NCBI GenBank assembly: GCA_905480055.1
Contig: CAJQOW010000215.1
Coordinates: 1 to 13,607 of the forward strand
Length of the DNA: 13,607 nt
Source of the DNA: an uncultured Acidimicrobiia bacterium
GTDB taxonomy: Bacteria > Actinomycetota > Acidimicrobiia > UBA5794
Direction of reading: 5' to 3'
Every line of letters begins with the position of its first letter. The first letter of the stretch is position 1. The notes below the pieces were generated by a model. The model made no database searches. It worked only from the letters and a program-made list of their open reading frames with translations, and was not told where the DNA came from. This document shows, piece after piece, positions 1 to 6,828 of the stretch. The translations under genes and the position numbers were made by a program.

Positions 1-21
1 ATCGTGCCTGTGAAGGGTGCG

Positions 22-567
22 TCAGAAGAAGAATCTCGAGGCCGCAACACCGAACATGACTACACCGACGACACCGATGCCGCCTCCGGCCAGCCACAGC
101 CACTTCATTCGTACGATCGCTGACAACCCTGTCACCGCAATGGCCACCGCAAACAGAGTCGCCGAAAGGGCGGCGATCAGATGTATCGATCCCGTCTCGG
201 TTGCCTCTTGCTCGAGCTCCTCGGCTTCGGCCTCGAGGCGCTCGGCTTCAGCTTCAAACTCCTCGATCCGTGCGACTTCATCGGGATCGGGTGTCTGCCC
301 AACTGCGGTGAGCACGTCATGTTTCGAAACCAGGATCGACACGATGACGAGCTCAGATTCGGCCTTCGTAAGGTCGACGATCTCCTCGGTGCGGCTGAGC
401 AGGGACTCGTGTGCGGTCATCCCGGCAATGAGTGCGGCCGTGGCCGCGGCGATTGACAGGATCAGCGTGGTGAAGGCAACGCCCCGAAACCACGAGGGTT
501 CACCTCTTTCGGCTTCTTCGAGGGCGAGCTCGGCCGCGACCTCTGCTGATTCTCCGTACTCAGTCAT
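22..567 (-). CDS. DUF4337-like coiled-coil membrane protein
   Basis: This 181-residue protein has one hydrophobic segment near residues 28-50, a long E/A/L-rich helical stretch around residues 95-125 (E-A-E-A-E-R-L-E-A-E type, very likely a coiled coil), and two more hydrophobic segments near 128-150 and 155-175, ending in SRFFF. One membrane helix, a soluble coiled coil, then a C-terminal helix pair is the DUF4337 layout, and the length fits. No enzymatic motif is visible and the function is unknown. The ATG at 567 is supported by AGGTGA about 5 nt upstream. It follows the aldehyde dehydrogenase gene on the same strand after a gap of about 56 bp, so co-transcription is possible. The family call rests on architecture and is moderately sure; the protein itself is very likely real. 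Confidence 0.8.
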   Translation of the reverse strand: MTEYGESAEVAAELALEEAERGEPSWFRGVAFTTLILSIAAATAALIAGMTAHESLLSRTEEIVDLTKAESELVIVSILVSKHDVLTAVGQTPDPDEVARIEEFEAEAERLEAEAEELEQEATETGSIHLIAALSATLFAVAIAVTGLSAIVRMKWLWLAGGGIGVVGVVMFGVAASRFFF

Positions 568-623
568 GACTCACCTGATCACCAGACCGTTCATCCATGC
601 TCGCATGTTTGCGCCACAACGGC

Positions 624-2129
624 TCAGATGCCGCCACGACCGAGGTTGATCCACGTCGTCTTCAGGTTCGTGTACTTGTCGAGGGCGTACAGCGATTTGT
701 CCTTGCCTCCGAAGCCAGACTCCTTGTAGCCACCAAACGGAGCGACGATGCCAGACGTGTCGAAGTTGTTGATCCACACGGTGCCTGCCTCCAGCTTGGC
801 CGCCACCGTGTGTGCCCTTCCGAGGTTCTGGGTCCACACGGCGGCGGACAGACCGAACCGGGTGTCATTTGCGGTCGCCAGGGCTTCCTCGTCGGTGTCA
901 AACGGGATGATCGACAGCACGGGTCCGAAAATCTCATCGGTCGCAATGGCCATGTCGTTCCGGACGTCTGCGAACACGGTTGGCTCAACGAAATACCCGC
1001 CGGTGTCCTCGAGGGTCCGCCCACCACCTGCAACGAGTCTGGCCCCCTCTTCGAGTCCGCGATCGATGTATCCCGTGACCCTTTCGAGCTGCTCGACGGA
1101 CACCACGGGCCCTGCTTTGGTCGCGGGATCGAGGGGATCGCCCGGCATCCAGCCCGAGGCCCCAGCAGCAACCCGCTCGACCACCTCGTCGTAGATGGGG
1201 CGCTCCACCATCAGACGGGAGCCGGCGATGCACATCTCGCCAGTGTTCCAGAAGATCGAGAATCCGACCGCGCCCACGGCGAAGTCAAGGTCTGGTGCAT
1301 CGGCGAAGATGATGTTCGGCGTCTTGCCTCCCGTTTCGGCGGAGACCCGCTTCATGTTCGATTCGCCTGCATAGCGCAGGAAGAGCTTGCCGACCTCGGT
1401 GGATCCGGTGAAGGCGACCGCATCCACGTCTGCGTGTCTGCCGAGCGCCGCACCGGCGGTTTCGCCGTAGCCGGGAACCACGTTGAGCACGCCCGGCGGT
1501 ATGCCTGCTTCGAGCGCGAGCTCGCCGATGCGCAACGCCGTCAGCGGAGACTGTTCCGCTGGCTTGTGGACCACGGTGTTGCCAGCCATGAGCGCCGGGG
1601 CGAGCTTCCACGCCGAAATCATAAGCGGGAAGTTCCACGGTGTGACCGCACCGACCACGCCCACGGGTTCGCGGGTGATGAGGCCGAGTGCGTCTGGTCC
1701 AGTCGGTGCGATGTCGTCGTAGAGCTTGTCTGCGGCCTCGCCGTACCAAGCAAATGTCGAGACCGCTTGCTGCACGTCCACACGTCTCGAGTACCGAACA
1801 GGTTTGCCGACGTCGAGGGTTTCCAGCAGCTGGAGCTCCTCACCGTGCTCCTCGATCAGCCTTGCGAGCCTGAGCAGCGCCTGGCCCCGGTCGCGAGGCG
1901 AAAGCGAGGACCATCTGCCGTCGTCGGCAGCTGCCCTTGCCGAAGCCACCGCCGTATCGATGTCAGCAGCGTCTGCTTCCGCGATGTCTGCAATGGGTGA
2001 GCCTGTCGCCGGATTGACCGTTGCAAACCGACGGCCAGACGCGGCCTCGGTCCACGTTCCATCGATGAGGAGGTCGGTGCGCGGGTCAACATCTGCCGCT
2101 GCTGTGCGCCACTGGTCCAAGGTGGTCAT
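624..2129 (-). CDS. NAD(P)+-dependent aldehyde dehydrogenase, PuuC-like
   Basis: A 501-residue cytoplasmic enzyme of the aldehyde dehydrogenase superfamily, which oxidises an aldehyde to its acid. The conserved blocks appear in order: PWNFPLM and the HKPAEQSPL region of the cofactor site, FTGSTEVGK (Rossmann fold), ETGGK with the general base Glu265, and NTGEMCIAGSR with the catalytic Cys300. EIFGPVLSI and PFGGYKESG follow near the C terminus. Glu and Cys are 35 residues apart, one more than in ALDH2, because of an extra Pro; E. coli PuuC (gamma-glutamyl-gamma-aminobutyraldehyde dehydrogenase) shares this, along with LLETLDVGKP and SNMKRV. The substrate is not proven. The ATG at 2129 is preferred over one 11 codons upstream because AGGAG lies 6 nt before it and because it makes an ATGA overlap with the lipocalin-like gene, implying translational coupling. 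Confidence 0.95.
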   Translation of the reverse strand: MTTLDQWRTAAADVDPRTDLLIDGTWTEAASGRRFATVNPATGSPIADIAEADAADIDTAVASARAAADDGRWSSLSPRDRGQALLRLARLIEEHGEELQLLETLDVGKPVRYSRRVDVQQAVSTFAWYGEAADKLYDDIAPTGPDALGLITREPVGVVGAVTPWNFPLMISAWKLAPALMAGNTVVHKPAEQSPLTALRIGELALEAGIPPGVLNVVPGYGETAGAALGRHADVDAVAFTGSTEVGKLFLRYAGESNMKRVSAETGGKTPNIIFADAPDLDFAVGAVGFSIFWNTGEMCIAGSRLMVERPIYDEVVERVAAGASGWMPGDPLDPATKAGPVVSVEQLERVTGYIDRGLEEGARLVAGGGRTLEDTGGYFVEPTVFADVRNDMAIATDEIFGPVLSIIPFDTDEEALATANDTRFGLSAAVWTQNLGRAHTVAAKLEAGTVWINNFDTSGIVAPFGGYKESGFGGKDKSLYALDKYTNLKTTWINLGRGGI

Positions 2130-2641
2130 CCGGTGCTCCTGTCCTCGGTGATCCGGTGCCATCGCAGGTGAATCGTTGCGGTCCTGTCCCCGCCGACGCC
2201 CAGATCCGACAGTTCGAGATCGACGGTTCCGTCCTCATTGGTGATCCAGGCAATGTGCCTGACCTGTGTTCCGCCGACCCAGTCGGGAAACAGTGAGACA
2301 TCGACGTGGTGGTGAACTTCATCGCCGATGATGTCGTACGAGCCTGCGTACGACAGATACCCCGCCGCAGCGGATGCTCGCTCCATCGCTGTCGCCTCGT
2401 TGAAGCTCCTCGTCCCAATGGTCGGGCGATCCATCTTCATCAATGTGGCGACCATGCGACCCTCGTCCGTGTAGGTGATCACACCCGTGGCTCTTCCACG
2501 AAATGGGCGCACCGTCCGGCCGCCCTCCATGGCGACCGTCCAGTCGACGAGCTTCCATGTTCCCACGAGGGGATGTTCAGGGGAATCGCCGACGCTCTCG
2601 TCGTCGGACCTGGCTGCGTTGGGTACGTGGGACAGTGTCAT
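2126..2641 (-). CDS. lipocalin-like domain protein
   Basis: A protein of about 171 residues resembling the bacterial lipocalin-like family (Lipocalin_5 type). It has the opening HPLVGTWKLVDW, a strand ending TGVITYTDEGRMVA, a middle YAGSYDIIGDEVHHHVDVSLFPDWVG, and a closing strand LRWHRI. These small beta-barrels are often found beside oxidoreductases and probably bind a small hydrophobic ligand; the ligand here is unknown. No signal peptide is visible, so it is probably cytoplasmic. Two starts are possible: ATG at 2641 or ATG at 2701. I prefer 2641, because the conserved domain starts well inside and the extra residues overlap a probable promoter and inverted repeat, but neither has a good ribosome binding site. 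Its stop overlaps the aldehyde dehydrogenase ATG (ATGA), so the two are probably one operon. Confidence 0.82.
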   Translation of the reverse strand: MTLSHVPNAARSDDESVGDSPEHPLVGTWKLVDWTVAMEGGRTVRPFRGRATGVITYTDEGRMVATLMKMDRPTIGTRSFNEATAMERASAAAGYLSYAGSYDIIGDEVHHHVDVSLFPDWVGGTQVRHIAWITNEDGTVDLELSDLGVGGDRTATIHLRWHRITEDRSTG

Positions 2642-2670
2642 GGTGTCGTGGTCATGTTGGGGGACCCGTT

Positions 2671-2713
2671 CTGTCTGGCAACGGCGTGAGCCTAGGCGCA
2701 TACTGCCAGACAG
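2671..2713. promoter_or_regulatory. 10-bp inverted repeat in divergent promoter region
   Basis: CTGTCTGGCA at 2671-2680 is matched by its exact reverse complement TGCCAGACAG at 2704-2713, with 23 bp between. The centres are 33 bp apart, about three helical turns, as for two operator half-sites on one DNA face. The repeat lies between the minus-strand lipocalin-like gene and the plus-strand membrane protein genes. TANNNT boxes are present for both directions: TAGGCT on the minus strand (2696-2691) and TAGCAT on the plus strand (2728-2733). The regulator is unknown. The loop is too long and unsuitable for a terminator. Confidence 0.4.
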
Positions 2714-2772
2714 CCCGGCGCTCGTAATAGCATTTGTTGCGGTCAGCGCACATCCTGGCTGCCGGAGGCACC

Positions 2773-3618
2773 GTGAACATCCGAGGGGTACTGCTCGTCG
2801 TCGTTGCGTTCGCCATTGGCGCGCTCGCTGCAGGAAGCATCGGAGTGCGTGTCATTCGAGAGGTGAACACCACCGACGAAGCAACCTCGCTCCCACCCCA
2901 GAGCACTTCCACGGTGCCGGTACGGGAGGCCGAGACATTCCAGGTTGACCCGGACGAGACCATCATCGCGTCGGTAGCCCTTGTGCCGTCGTCTATCGAG
3001 GCCTCCGGCTCTGATCTTGGCATCGGATATGACCTCGTGACCCTGGCCCCCTACGGCGGTATCCCCCCGATCGAGTTCGTCGGAGGATTTGGTGTCATCA
3101 CGACCATCGACTTGGCCGACATCGATCACATCTATCCGAAGTCCTGGGTGGTCGCGACGCCAAACGACGAGTTCGTGGGCGGTCCGGCCAATGCGACAAC
3201 ACGGGTTGCCAGATTCGACGTTGACGAAGGCTTCTCCATTTCCGAGATCACCAGCGTGCGCATCACAGAAGCCCTGGCGCCGTTCCCGGTCACGGTGCCA
3301 TTCGTGGTGTCCCAGGATGAACCCACGGTCGAAATTGTGCCAGGTGTCACCGTCGAGCTCCTCAACGTCTCCGAACAGGGGACGTCCTCGATCGTCCAGG
3401 TTGAGATCAACATCGATGACCCCGAACGAGCAGGCTTCTTCGTCTCCGGCGATGGCCCCGGGTGGCGCTCGGCGTTCTTCGAGGCAGAGGGGCGACCGCG
3501 CGTCAATCTGACCTGGGTCGGTGGGACACTGCCGTCGGACATCCCGCTGTTGGCCACCGGTTCCGTTCTCGTTCCGATCGAGGGCGACTTCGTGGTCTCC
3601 CTGGAGGGCCTGCTGTGA
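2773..3618 (+). CDS. membrane-anchored extracytoplasmic protein, unknown function
   Basis: I do not recognise this family. The 281-residue protein starts with a short basic N terminus and one hydrophobic segment (about residues 5-24, GVLLVVVAFAIGALAAG). A low-complexity Thr/Ser/Pro linker (about 33-50) follows, then about 230 residues of alternating hydrophobic and polar residues that suggest beta-sheet. There is no cysteine and almost no lysine in the mature part, and no lipobox. The most likely topology is a single anchor with the domain outside. The GTG at 2773 is chosen over an upstream TTG at 2734 because GGAGG lies 4 nt before it and the anchor begins directly after. Its stop lies inside the GTGA that starts the next gene, so the two products are probably made together. 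Confidence 0.85.
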   Translation: MNIRGVLLVVVAFAIGALAAGSIGVRVIREVNTTDEATSLPPQSTSTVPVREAETFQVDPDETIIASVALVPSSIEASGSDLGIGYDLVTLAPYGGIPPIEFVGGFGVITTIDLADIDHIYPKSWVVATPNDEFVGGPANATTRVARFDVDEGFSISEITSVRITEALAPFPVTVPFVVSQDEPTVEIVPGVTVELLNVSEQGTSSIVQVEINIDDPERAGFFVSGDGPGWRSAFFEAEGRPRVNLTWVGGTLPSDIPLLATGSVLVPIEGDFVVSLEGLL

Positions 3619-4622
3619 CACAGGACGAGCAACGCCCCGATTACAGCGACCTGCTCAGATCGCCCTACGACCTTGAGCCTGATGCCGCTCTCGATGCGCC
3701 AAGCTCCGACGGTGGGGCTGACATCTCATGGAAGCCAGCGGTCATCGCTGCGGCCCTTGGCGCGTTCCTTGTCAGCGCTTTCGTGATCTATTCGGTTGTG
3801 TCGTCGCCAGACGAAGCGGTTGAAGATTCGAGTCCTGACACGGTGACGTCTACGACGGTCGCTCCCGACGCGGTTCAATCGACCGCGCTTCCCGACGGCT
3901 TCACGGCTGTCACCGACGAGGTCGGAGCAAAGGTCGAGGCAGTGGACGTCTCGCCACGCGCCACTGTTCTGGCAGTGTCATCAGCGGTGCCGGGAGCCGA
4001 GGAGCCTGCCGAAGTACCCCCCTTGGACGCGGCCTATTGGGAACTCGTCCTCGACGACGGACCCAGACCCATGGCTGCCCAGTACCAGAGTCGCGGTTCG
4101 CTGGGTGCGGTCACCGTCGAGTTTGCGCCGATTGCCGCCCTGCGAGGCCCCTCACTTATCCCGTCGTTTGCGGTTGCCGAGGATGAGGCGACAGAGACCA
4201 TCGACCTCGACGCGGAGGTGCCTGCCTCGGTGAACGGCTACGAGATCGTTCTTGGCGACGGCCGCTACGTGGCCATCGAAGCCTTGGTCATCGGCGACGG
4301 GTGGGGTCATGTGACCTGGAGCTCCCGTGGCGGACCGGCGAAGGTCGAGACCGTCGTCCGATTCATTGGCACAGACGATCCGGGCACGGACATCGTCGAC
4401 GAGACCGTGCTCACGTCACCGCACCTGCAGAATCTGACCCAGGGATCGGGTGTCGTGCCGCTTCCACCGCTCTACGGATTCACCGGGAGTGAGCAGTTGA
4501 CCCGCTCGGGGGAACCCCTCGGAGGCGGCAACCAGGCCCAGGCGATCGTGGTGGAAGTCCGCGTCGTCATGCCGAGTGAGGTCGTCGAGGGTGAGCCAAT
4601 CCCCGTACCGACCCGAGGGTGA
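3615..4622 (+). CDS. single-pass membrane protein with extracytoplasmic domain, unknown function
   Basis: No family is recognised. The 335-residue protein has an acidic cytoplasmic N terminus of about 38 residues (starting TQDEQRPDYSDLLRSPYDLE), one membrane helix at about 41-63, and a Ser/Thr/Asp linker at about 64-95 (SSPDEAVEDSSPDTVTSTTV). About 240 residues rich in predicted beta-strands follow, without cysteines. The GTG at 3615 overlaps the stop of the upstream gene (GTGA) and has GGAGG 7 nt before it; the frame is open further upstream but lacks support. It resembles its partner in layout (anchor, flexible linker, acidic lysine-poor beta domain) without obvious sequence repetition, so the pair may form a surface or envelope complex. 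That is inference. Confidence 0.87.
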   Translation: MTQDEQRPDYSDLLRSPYDLEPDAALDAPSSDGGADISWKPAVIAAALGAFLVSAFVIYSVVSSPDEAVEDSSPDTVTSTTVAPDAVQSTALPDGFTAVTDEVGAKVEAVDVSPRATVLAVSSAVPGAEEPAEVPPLDAAYWELVLDDGPRPMAAQYQSRGSLGAVTVEFAPIAALRGPSLIPSFAVAEDEATETIDLDAEVPASVNGYEIVLGDGRYVAIEALVIGDGWGHVTWSSRGGPAKVETVVRFIGTDDPGTDIVDETVLTSPHLQNLTQGSGVVPLPPLYGFTGSEQLTRSGEPLGGGNQAQAIVVEVRVVMPSEVVEGEPIPVPTRG

Positions 4623-4624
4623 CA

Positions 4625-4652
4625 CGCACGTGCGGTTCTAGGCTGGCGTGTG
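4625..4652 (+). promoter_or_regulatory. probable leaderless promoter with 10-bp palindrome
   Basis: TAGGCT at 4639-4644 fits the actinobacterial -10 pattern TANNNT and ends 8 nt before the ATG at 4653, so transcription should start at or next to the start codon. No Shine-Dalgarno sequence is present, which fits a leaderless message. The perfect palindrome CGCACGTGCG (4625-4634) lies just upstream, between the expected -35 and the -10, where a bound protein would block RNA polymerase. It does not resemble the DtxR/IdeR iron box. Confidence 0.4.
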
Positions 4653-5315
4653 ATGACAGACGACGGACGAAACACGACCGAATCCGAGGAGATGTACCTC
4701 ATAACGGTTGCTCGCGCCATTGAGGACGGCGGCGAGCCGCCCATCCCGGTCTCGACGATCGCCCAGCAACTCGGTGTCTCGTCGGTGTCGGCAAACCAGA
4801 TGATCAAGAAGCTCGAAGCGGAGTCACTCGTTTCGTACTTACCCTACCGAGGGGTGGACCTCACCGACGAGGGCGAGCGTCTCGCCAACGTGGTGCTGCG
4901 AAGCCGGAGACTCTGGGGTGTGTTCCTCGTAGAGCACCTCGGACTGACAGCAAAGCGGGCCGATGAGGTTGCCTGCGAGATGGAGCACGTCACCCCTGAG
5001 GAAGTTGCAAACAGGCTCTCCGAGTTCCTCGGAGCGCCCAGCATCGGCCCCCAGGGCAAGGCCATCCCATCGGGTGGGGGTCATGCCGATCGCCAGACGA
5101 CAGCGCTTTCGGACGTGAACGTGGGTGACGCGGTTGTCGTGATCGGTGCGCAAGCGCCGTTCGACGGGTTCCTGGCAAGCCAGGCGATCGATGCGGGAAC
5201 CGGTGTGGCGATCGTTGCCGCAGCTGCGGATGGCTCGGTCGTGATCCAGGGCCCCACAGGATCCGTTCAGCTTTCGCCAGAGGCTGCGGCCGCCATCGCC
5301 GTCGAGCGAGGCTGA
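4653..5315 (+). CDS. DtxR-family metal-dependent transcriptional regulator
   Basis: A 220-residue repressor with the three-part DtxR/IdeR layout: a winged helix-turn-helix (about 8-75), a metal-binding dimerisation domain (about 76-140), and a C-terminal SH3/FeoA-like domain (about 152-220, starting near ALSDVNVGDAVVV). Aligned by eye to DtxR, the primary metal site is kept: Met14 (DtxR Met10), Cys108 (Cys102), Glu111 and His112 in CEMEHV. Met and Cys at these places point to the iron-type branch rather than MntR, which has Asp and Glu. The ancillary-site residues appear changed: His79 to Arg, Glu83 to Gly, His98 to Asp. ATG 4653 is preferred to the adjacent GTG at 4650 because of the -10 box spacing. 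No metal transporter lies next to it, so its targets are not apparent here. Confidence 0.93.
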   Translation: MTDDGRNTTESEEMYLITVARAIEDGGEPPIPVSTIAQQLGVSSVSANQMIKKLEAESLVSYLPYRGVDLTDEGERLANVVLRSRRLWGVFLVEHLGLTAKRADEVACEMEHVTPEEVANRLSEFLGAPSIGPQGKAIPSGGGHADRQTTALSDVNVGDAVVVIGAQAPFDGFLASQAIDAGTGVAIVAAAADGSVVIQGPTGSVQLSPEAAAAIAVERG

Positions 5316-5357
5316 TCGCTGCTCGGTTTGGCTGATTCGAGCGACGCCGTCAGGACG

Positions 5358-5374
5358 TAACCTACGGGTTGCAG
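5358..5374 (+). promoter_or_regulatory. possible -10 box and short dyad before tldD
   Basis: TAACCT at 5358-5363 fits TANNNT and would start transcription near 5370, giving a leader of only 10-20 nt. The dyad AACC-TACG-GGTT (5359-5370) overlaps it. No clear -35 hexamer is seen. The evidence is weak, but the 67-bp gap after the DtxR-family gene has no other candidate for a tldD promoter. Confidence 0.25.
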
Positions 5375-5382
5375 ACGAAGGG

Positions 5383-6828
5383 ATGATCGTGTTCGACGAA
5401 GCGGGACTTGCGGTCCAGGGTGCCATCGATGCTGGTGCAGAATATGCGGACGCGAGAGTGGTGTTCTCCAAGTCTGAGTCGATCAATGTCCAGAACCAGA
5501 ACCTCTCCCAATTCGATCGGTCCGAACACGCAGGAGTCGGTGTTCGAGCGCTGATCGGATCTTCTTGGGGGTTTGCGTCGACCCCGGATCTCGACGCTGC
5601 CTCGATCCGTGCCGCAGGTGAAGCAGCTGCGGCGGTTGCCGTCGCATCAGGGCTTGTATCGGGTCCGCCAATGGAGTTCGCGGATGTTGTCGTGAGCGAC
5701 ACGACATGGGCGACGCCCGTCGCCGAAGATCCGTTCAGAGTGTCGCTGTCGGAGAAGGTTGATCTCCTGGTCGACATCACGGCCACAGCCCAGTCCGTCC
5801 AGGGAATTGCCATAGCCACCGGCAATCTTGCGTTCTGGGCAACGGACACGTGGTTTGTCTCCTCCCAGGGTCATCGGATCCACCAGCACATCATCGAAAG
5901 CGGGGGCGGATATGACGCCACGGCCATCGGCGAGGCCGAGACCCAACGCCGGTCATACCCCCAGTCCTTTGGCCAGTTCGAAACTGGCGGGTACGAGACC
6001 GTCCGCAAGTGGAACTATGCGGACAATGCCCAAAGGATCGCGGAGGAGGCAGTCGCCCTCCTGAGCGCCGATGAGATGGAGGATCGCGAGACCGCGCTGA
6101 TCCTGGAAGGGTCACAGCTTGCGCTCCAGATCCACGAGTCCGTTGGCCACGCGATCGAACTCGACCGGATCCTCGGATGGGAGGCGGCATTTGCGGGCAC
6201 AAGCCATCTCGAGCTCGACAAGCTCGGCACCCACCGCTACGGATCCGACCTCATGAACATCACTGCCGACGCCACGCTCCCCGGTGCTCTGGGAACGTTC
6301 GGGTTCGATGATGAAGGCACTCCGGCCCAATGCGTGGACATCGTGAGGGACGGCATCTGGGTTGGCGTGCTGTCCGGCCGTGACTCAGCTGCCATGGCTG
6401 GCCTTCCGCCCGGAGGCATGGTTCGCGGCGACGGATTCAATCGCTTGCCGATGGTTCGGATGACCAACGTTGGGCTTCTCCCCGGCGAGGGGTCACTCGA
6501 CGACATCATCGCCGACACCGATGACGGTGTGTACATGGCAACCAACAGGTCGTGGTCGATCGACGACAAGCGCCTGAACTTCCAATTCGGCTGCGAGATC
6601 GCATGGGAGGTCAAGAACGGGCAGCTTGGTCGCATGCTCAAGAACCCCACCTATACGGGTATCACGCCCCAGTTCTGGGGAACGCTCGACAGGCTGGCTG
6701 GAGAGTCGGAGTGGGTGCACTGGGGCACGCCGAACTGTGGCAAGGGTCAACCCGGGCAGGTGGCGCACACGGGCCACAGTGCATCGCCGGGCCGGTTTGC
6801 GAATGTGAGAGTTGGGGTGAAGGGATGA
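5383..6828 (+). CDS. tldD: TldD, catalytic subunit of the TldD/TldE metalloprotease
   Basis: A 481-residue subunit of the TldD/PmbA peptidase U62 family, which with TldE degrades unfolded peptides and in some bacteria removes leader peptides from ribosomal peptide natural products. It carries the TldD metal motif HESVGH with His251, Glu252 and His256, and a late cysteine, Cys452, in the block NCGKGQPGQ, matching the third ligand known in E. coli TldD. Other family blocks are SGGGYDATAIGEAETQRRSY and FGFDDEGTPAQ. Length is normal. The start is uncertain: ATG 5383 has AAGGG immediately adjacent, whereas GTG 5389, two codons later, has GAAGG 7 nt upstream and may be the true start. Its stop overlaps the tldE ATG (ATGA). 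Confidence 0.95.
   Translation: MIVFDEAGLAVQGAIDAGAEYADARVVFSKSESINVQNQNLSQFDRSEHAGVGVRALIGSSWGFASTPDLDAASIRAAGEAAAAVAVASGLVSGPPMEFADVVVSDTTWATPVAEDPFRVSLSEKVDLLVDITATAQSVQGIAIATGNLAFWATDTWFVSSQGHRIHQHIIESGGGYDATAIGEAETQRRSYPQSFGQFETGGYETVRKWNYADNAQRIAEEAVALLSADEMEDRETALILEGSQLALQIHESVGHAIELDRILGWEAAFAGTSHLELDKLGTHRYGSDLMNITADATLPGALGTFGFDDEGTPAQCVDIVRDGIWVGVLSGRDSAAMAGLPPGGMVRGDGFNRLPMVRMTNVGLLPGEGSLDDIIADTDDGVYMATNRSWSIDDKRLNFQFGCEIAWEVKNGQLGRMLKNPTYTGITPQFWGTLDRLAGESEWVHWGTPNCGKGQPGQVAHTGHSASPGRFANVRVGVKG

Noticed and set aside
2743..3621. Long open frame on the minus strand opposite the first membrane protein gene, and similar long ones at 4839-5849 and 6972-8009 (minus) and 597-2000 (plus)
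   Set aside because: Each lies opposite or across well-supported genes with better starts, ribosome binding sites or known domains. High G+C keeps antisense frames open, and their translations are rich in Arg, His and Gly with no family features.
4630..4652. A DtxR/IdeR iron box in the promoter of the DtxR-family gene
   Set aside because: Only the TAGGCT core matches the known iron-box pattern; both flanks disagree, and TAGGCT is better explained as the -10 box.
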